Positions 6,553-9,489 of a stretch of 9,489 bases of DNA are shown piece by piece. Position numbers and translations under genes: made by a program. The stretch comes from Desulfobacteraceae bacterium (GTDB lineage: Bacteria > Desulfobacterota > DSM-4660 > Desulfatiglandales > Desulfatiglandaceae): assembly GCA_030632525.1 (NCBI GenBank), contig DAOVUP010000026.1:1-9489 (forward strand), given 5' to 3'. The notes beneath the pieces were generated by a model. That model was not told the origin of the DNA. It saw nothing but the letters and a program-made list of their open reading frames with translations, and did not search any database. How positions within the stretch are numbered: the first letter of the stretch is position 1; every line of letters begins with the position of its first letter.

Positions 6553-6692
6553 TAGTGTCTATCCAGAAATGAGATAGTTTTTGCAAGATCAAGTCGAAGA
6601 TCCCGCACTTTGAGCGGGGGAAGACGAAAATTTTAACCACAGGAATACATTGTAGTATTTCGCGGAAAATAGCCATTTATGGATCGACACTA
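6553..6692. mobile_element. MITE-like element between fabF and rpiB
   Basis: Terminal inverted repeats of 19 bases, 17 identical, bound a 140-base segment with no open frame. The left end is TAGTGTCTATCCAGAAATG (6553-6571); the right end, reverse-complemented, is TAGTGTCGATCCATAAATG (6692-6674). Inside are two hairpins: CCCGC/GCGGG (6602-6606, 6614-6618) and GGAATAC/GTATTTC (6642-6648, 6655-6661). A TA at each outer edge would fit a TA target duplication, as made by IS630/Tc1-mariner-type transposases. The right end supplies the TAG stop codon of fabF. No transposase is present, so it would be non-autonomous. The name MITE is inferred from structure. Confidence 0.7.
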
Positions 6693-7937
6693 GTTATTTG
6701 CTTCATAGGCCCTGAAAATCAGGGTGGCGTTGGTGCCGCCGAATCCGAACGAGTTGGACATGGCCGTCCGAACCTTCACCTTTCTCGCTGTATTGGGGAC
6801 GTAATCCAGATCGCACTCCGGGTCAGGCGTTTCATAATTCATCGTAGGGGGAATTATTCCGTTCTTTATTGTGAGCAATGTGAAGATCGACTCAATACCC
6901 CCGGCCCCACCAAGGAGATGACCCGTAACGGACTTTGTAGAGCTGATACTCAGTTTATATGCGTGGTCTCCAAACACGGATTTGATCGCCTTGTTTTCCG
7001 ACAGATCGTTCAGCTTAGTCGATGTGCCATGGGCGTTGATGTAATCTATATCTTCAGGTATAAGACCGGCAAAATCGAGCGCGCCCTTCATGCAGTAAAT
7101 CGCTCCCTCACCCTCAGGCTCTGGAGCTGATACGTGGTAGGCATCGCCTGACAGTCCATAGCCTACCACTTCCCCATAGATATTGGCGCCTCTTTCAAGG
7201 GCACATTCCAGATCCTCTAAAATTAATATCCCTGCGCCTTCCCCCATAATAAAGCCGTCTCGATCCAGGTCAAAGGGCCTTGACGCCTTTTCCGGTGTGT
7301 CGTTCCTTGTGGAAAGGGCACGCATTGAGCAGAAGCCGCCGAGGGCCAACGGGGTTATTACTGCTTCGGCTCCTCCGGTTATCATTGCATCTGACATACC
7401 ATCCCGGATCAACCTGAAGGCCTCTCCAACGGCGTGAGTACTGGCTGCGCATGCCGTTTCAATGGACAGGTTGGGTCCCTTGGCACCGAATTCAATGGCA
7501 ATCTGTCCAGGCGCCATATTGGCAATGATCCCCGGAATAAAAAACGGGCTGATTCGTTTTGGGCCCTTTTCCATAAGAACGGAATGGAAATGCTCTAACA
7601 TTCCAAGCCCGCCCAATCCGGAACCGGTGAGACAGCCGACTCTATGGGCGTTCTTAGCGTTGAGCTTAAGACCTGAATCCTCCATGGCCATCCTTGCCGA
7701 AGCAATGGCATAATGGATGAATATATCAAAACGCCTGATCCGCTGTTTATCCATGAAGTCCTCAGATCTGAAATCCTTGACTTCACCGGCAATCTGGGCT
7801 GGAAAGCCTGTAGCATCAAACTTTGTGATAGGTCCAATCCCCGATGTTCCGGAGCATGCTGCTTCCCAGTTTTTCTCAACCCCGGTTCCCAAAGGGGTAA
7901 CCATCCCTAAGCCTGTAACCACAACCCTTCTGGTCAT
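6690..7937 (-). CDS. fabF: Beta-ketoacyl-ACP synthase II
   Basis: FabF condenses malonyl-ACP with acyl-ACP in the elongation cycle of type II fatty-acid synthesis. The protein has 415 residues. The catalytic triad is visible at the same numbers as in E. coli FabF: Cys163 in TACAAS, His303 in AHGTST, and His340 in SVTGHLLGGAGG, with Lys335 nearby. The C-terminal FGFGGTN loop (397-403) is intact. The Cys-His-His triad rules out FabH. GAGGGAG lies about 9 bases before the ATG at 7937. It follows acpP by 114 bases, the common acpP-fabF pairing. Its TAG stop lies at the very end of the terminal repeat of the downstream MITE-like element, so the last residues or stop may derive from that insertion. 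Confidence 0.97.
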   Translation of the reverse strand: MTRRVVVTGLGMVTPLGTGVEKNWEAACSGTSGIGPITKFDATGFPAQIAGEVKDFRSEDFMDKQRIRRFDIFIHYAIASARMAMEDSGLKLNAKNAHRVGCLTGSGLGGLGMLEHFHSVLMEKGPKRISPFFIPGIIANMAPGQIAIEFGAKGPNLSIETACAASTHAVGEAFRLIRDGMSDAMITGGAEAVITPLALGGFCSMRALSTRNDTPEKASRPFDLDRDGFIMGEGAGILILEDLECALERGANIYGEVVGYGLSGDAYHVSAPEPEGEGAIYCMKGALDFAGLIPEDIDYINAHGTSTKLNDLSENKAIKSVFGDHAYKLSISSTKSVTGHLLGGAGGIESIFTLLTIKNGIIPPTMNYETPDPECDLDYVPNTARKVKVRTAMSNSFGFGGTNATLIFRAYEANN

Positions 7938-7965
7938 CTTATTGCTCCCTCACATATCAGATTTA

Positions 7966-8017
7966 GAAACCGCCCTCGACGATACAAGATAGCTGAAAGT
8001 GCAGGTCCAGCGGTTTC
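7966..8017. repeat. 8-bp inverted repeat between acpP and fabF
   Basis: GAAACCGC (7966-7973) and GCGGTTTC (8010-8017) are perfect inverted repeats separated by 36 bases. They could form a long-loop hairpin in the acpP-fabF transcript, perhaps adjusting the relative amounts of the two products. The loop is long and the function is unknown. Confidence 0.3.
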
Positions 8018-8051
8018 AGTTAGGTTCTAAAGAGGTCAGCATCAAAGATCA

Positions 8052-8288
8052 TTATGCAACTGCTTTATTTACATAATTTATGGCGTCTTGAACAGTCCCT
8101 ATATTTTCAGCATCTTCGTCCGGGATAGATACATCAAATTCCTCTTCCATGGCCATAATAAGTTCAACCTGATCTAATGAATCAGCGCCTAAGTCATCCA
8201 CAAAGGACGCCTCGGGAACCACATCTTCTTCAGGTACATCCAACTGCTCACATATAATTTTTTTGATTTTACCCTCAACCTCTGACAT
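8052..8288 (-). CDS. acpP: Acyl carrier protein
   Basis: ACP carries growing acyl chains on a 4'-phosphopantetheine arm for fatty-acid and lipid synthesis. The 78-residue, strongly acidic sequence contains [15 protein letters not shown], in which Ser37 of the DSL motif is the attachment site. The length and four-helix pattern are standard. The ATG at 8288 is preceded by a strong GGGAGG about 9 bases upstream, as expected for a highly made protein. It lies between fabG and fabF, as in the classical fab cluster. The 290-base gap from fabG holds a MITE-like element, a related fragment, a 7-bp tandem array and a 17-bp palindrome, so separate expression of acpP is possible. Confidence 0.98.
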   Translation of the reverse strand: MSEVEGKIKKIICEQLDVPEEDVVPEASFVDDLGADSLDQVELIMAMEEEFDVSIPDEDAENIGTVQDAINYVNKAVA

Positions 8289-8308
8289 AAACCATTACCT
8301 CCCTGACT

Positions 8309-8325
8309 GAAATTTAATAAATTTC
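8309..8325. promoter_or_regulatory. 17-bp AT-rich palindrome upstream of acpP (candidate operator)
   Basis: GAAATTTA (8309-8316) and TAAATTTC (8318-8325) form a perfect palindrome around a single A. It lies just upstream of the acpP ribosome-binding site, where a repressor site or a 5' transcript hairpin would be expected. It loosely resembles AT-rich fatty-acid regulator sites, but I cannot match it to a known consensus such as FadR or FapR. Confidence 0.35.
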
Positions 8326-8365
8326 GATTGAACTGGATAACATCTGAACTAATGAGCCCTAATTT

Positions 8366-8401
8366 TAAATTTCTTCCGCACTATGTGCGGGGATTTTCGA
8401 C
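8366..8401 (-). repeat. Fragment related to the core of the MITE-like elements
   Basis: On the minus strand GTCGAAAATC (8401-8392) leads into a hairpin CCGCAC/GTGCGG (8390-8385, 8381-8376). The element at 6553-6692 has GTCGAAGATC followed by CCGCAC and a GCGGG arm in the same order, so this appears to be a partial, diverged copy. It has no terminal repeats of its own. No T-run follows the hairpin on the minus strand, so it is not a normal terminator. Confidence 0.5.
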
Positions 8402-8422
8402 AAGTTTCAAGTTTCGAGTTTC
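8402..8422. repeat. Three-unit 7-bp tandem repeat
   Basis: AAGTTTC (8402-8408), AAGTTTC (8409-8415) and GAGTTTC (8416-8422) are contiguous; the third differs at one base. It lies between the element fragment and the left end of the MITE-like element at 8430. Confidence 0.65.
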
Positions 8423-8429
8423 ACCACAT

Positions 8430-8579
8430 GAGACCTTTGAAAAATGTTCAATTTTGGTCAAGATCAAGGAAGGAGAAAATTTCAATCACAGGAATATTCC
8501 GAATATTTCGAGGATTGAAATTTGAGCCTGCCGTCCCGCCGTCGGCGGGAGCCAAAAGGGGGCGTTTTGCAAAGGTCTC
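8430..8579. mobile_element. MITE-like element between fabG and acpP
   Basis: Perfect 10-bp terminal inverted repeats GAGACCTTTG (8430-8439) and CAAAGGTCTC (8570-8579) bound 150 bases without an open frame. Inside is a 47-base imperfect palindrome (8477-8523) with an 11-bp outer stem, a 3x3 mismatch and a 9-bp inner stem. A GC-rich hairpin TCCCGCC/GGCGGGA (8534-8540, 8544-8550) follows. The right end abuts the fabG stop codon and shares its G. A target duplication is not clear: ACA flanks both sides if the element is taken as 8429-8580. The MITE assignment is structural; no transposase is present. Confidence 0.68.
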
Positions 8580-9328
8580 TACATATACATTCCACCGTTT
8601 ACATGAATAATCTGTCCGGTAATATAACTTGCGGCATCCGAACAGAGCCAGTAGACAGCTTCTGCCACCTCTTCCGGCATTCCCATTCTTCCCAATGGAA
8701 TTTGAGCTAAAAAGGCCTCTTTTACCTTGTCGGAGAGGACAGCCGTCATTTCAGTGTCGACAAATCCAGGTGCCACTCCATTGACTGTAATCCCCCTGCC
8801 AGCTAACTCCTTAGCCGTTGTCTTGGTCAAGGCGATTACCCCAGCCTTGGAAGCAGAATAATTGGCCTGTCCCGGATTGCCTATTTGCCCTACCACAGAT
8901 GATATGTTGACAATACGTCCGGCCCTCTCTTTTATCATAGGACGGACTACCGCCCGTGTACAATTAAATACACCCTTCAGATTTATATTCAACACGCTAT
9001 CCCAGTCATCTTCGCTCATCCTCATTAAAAGCGTGTCCCTTGTAATCCCTGCGTTATTCACGAGTACGTCAACTCTCCCAAATTTTTCAAAGATTTCTCT
9101 GAAAAACAGGTCTACATCCTGAAACAAAGATACGTCTATCTTGTGGGCTTCTGCCTCGACGCCCAGGCCTGCCAACACTTTTAGCGTCTCCTGTGAGTCA
9201 GAATCGTCTGCGTCATAATGAGCAAAAACGATCTTTACCTTCTCTTCTGCAAACCTGTAGGCCACAGCACGCCCAATCCCTTTAGATCCCCCTGTAATGA
9301 CAACTATCCTGGGACTCGAATTTTCCAT
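8579..9328 (-). CDS. fabG: 3-oxoacyl-ACP reductase
   Basis: FabG reduces beta-ketoacyl-ACP to beta-hydroxyacyl-ACP with NADPH, the first reduction of each fatty-acid elongation round. The 249-residue short-chain dehydrogenase shows TGGSKGIG (12-19) for the nucleotide, NNAG (91-94), and the catalytic Ser144, Tyr157 and Lys161 in NISSVVG...NYSASKAG. It also has the PG segment at 187-188 and a family-typical C-terminus HVNGGMYM. That ending shows the reading frame finishes normally although a MITE-like element starts at the stop codon. The ATG at 9328 is preceded by AAGGAAAAAATT. The clustering with acpP and fabF supports FabG rather than another short-chain dehydrogenase. An upstream fabD or fabH may lie beyond the window. 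Confidence 0.96.
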   Translation of the reverse strand: MENSSPRIVVITGGSKGIGRAVAYRFAEEKVKIVFAHYDADDSDSQETLKVLAGLGVEAEAHKIDVSLFQDVDLFFREIFEKFGRVDVLVNNAGITRDTLLMRMSEDDWDSVLNINLKGVFNCTRAVVRPMIKERAGRIVNISSVVGQIGNPGQANYSASKAGVIALTKTTAKELAGRGITVNGVAPGFVDTEMTAVLSDKVKEAFLAQIPLGRMGMPEEVAEAVYWLCSDAASYITGQIIHVNGGMYM

Positions 9329-9428
9329 AATTTTTTCCTTTTCCCTAACCCGGACAAGCCGGTCAAATTAGAAAGGGCAATCCCGTCTTCAGTGAAGCTG
9401 GTGCGGGAAACCAAAGAGAAATTTTACC

Positions 9429-9489
9429 ACGAAGCACACGAAGGGCACGACAAATGAGTTTCTAAAGGTTTTTGATCTCTTCGTGATCT
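9429..9489. repeat. 9-bp tandem (CACGAAG-type) repeat with partial inverted copy, cut by window end
   Basis: The units ACGAAGCAC, ACGAAGGGC and ACGACAAAT run from 9429 to 9455. From about 9470 the plus strand reads GATCTCTTCGTGATCT, whose reverse complement contains CACGAAGAG, so a second array in opposite orientation starts before the window ends. The whole looks like an intergenic inverted pair of 9-mer arrays upstream of fabG. Its right end is outside the window. Confidence 0.6.

Noticed and set aside
8534..8550. GC hairpin as the fabG terminator
   Set aside because: The stem is strong but no T-run follows on the minus strand. It fits better as an internal part of the MITE-like element.
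8328..8710. Overlapping plus-strand frames in the fabG-acpP gap
   Set aside because: They run through inverted repeats and into the antisense of fabG, and show no protein motif.
9218..9457. Plus-strand open frame with a His/Glu-rich tail
   Set aside because: It is antisense to fabG, and its tail is only the translation of the CACGAAG-type tandem repeat.

Overview
The window looks like chromosomal housekeeping DNA from a Gram-negative bacterium, most likely a deltaproteobacterium (Desulfobacterota type). The pointers are the gene order acpP-fabF-rpiB-glyA-comEB-nrdR-ribD, which I associate with that group, the mixed ATG/TTG starts, and the style of the intergenic repeats. No marker gene fixes the taxon, so this is an inference.

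Layout. Left end (1-654, minus): a PHP-domain metal-dependent phosphoesterase, cut by the window edge. 806-1417 (minus): a membrane-anchored GH23 lytic transglycosylase with its own promoter and a good intrinsic terminator. 1418-1780: a gene-free divergent region with a promoter on each side and two alternative hairpins just before the next gene. 1784-2605 (plus): a PNP/MTAP-family nucleoside phosphorylase, the only plus-strand gene. 2660-9328 (minus): a long gene train read from right to left: fabG, acpP, fabF, rpiB, glyA, comEB, nrdR, ribD. It converges on the phosphorylase gene.

How the genes fit together. fabG, acpP and fabF are core type II fatty-acid synthesis: reductase, carrier and condensing enzyme. 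rpiB and glyA make pentose phosphate and one-carbon units, which feed nucleotide synthesis. comEB makes dUMP for dTMP, and nrdR represses ribonucleotide reductase genes. ribD carries out two early steps of riboflavin synthesis. rpiB/glyA overlap by 8 bp, comEB/nrdR overlap by 4 bp, and nrdR/ribD are 8 bp apart, so these genes are probably co-transcribed and translationally coupled. The phosphorylase recovers purine bases.

The genes are mostly ordinary; the unusual material lies between them. Two MITE-like elements of about 140-150 bp with terminal inverted repeats sit exactly against the stop codons of fabF and fabG. They share an internal core but have different ends, and a third fragment resembling the same core lies upstream of acpP. 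Five separate short tandem arrays with 7-9 bp periods occupy intergenic gaps, and one of them fills the ribosome-binding region of comEB. The phosphorylase has a pocket that mixes PNP-like and MTAP-like residues and may use a 5'-modified nucleoside. I see no CRISPR array, phage, toxin-antitoxin or defence gene, tRNA or rRNA, and no convincing new multi-gene system.
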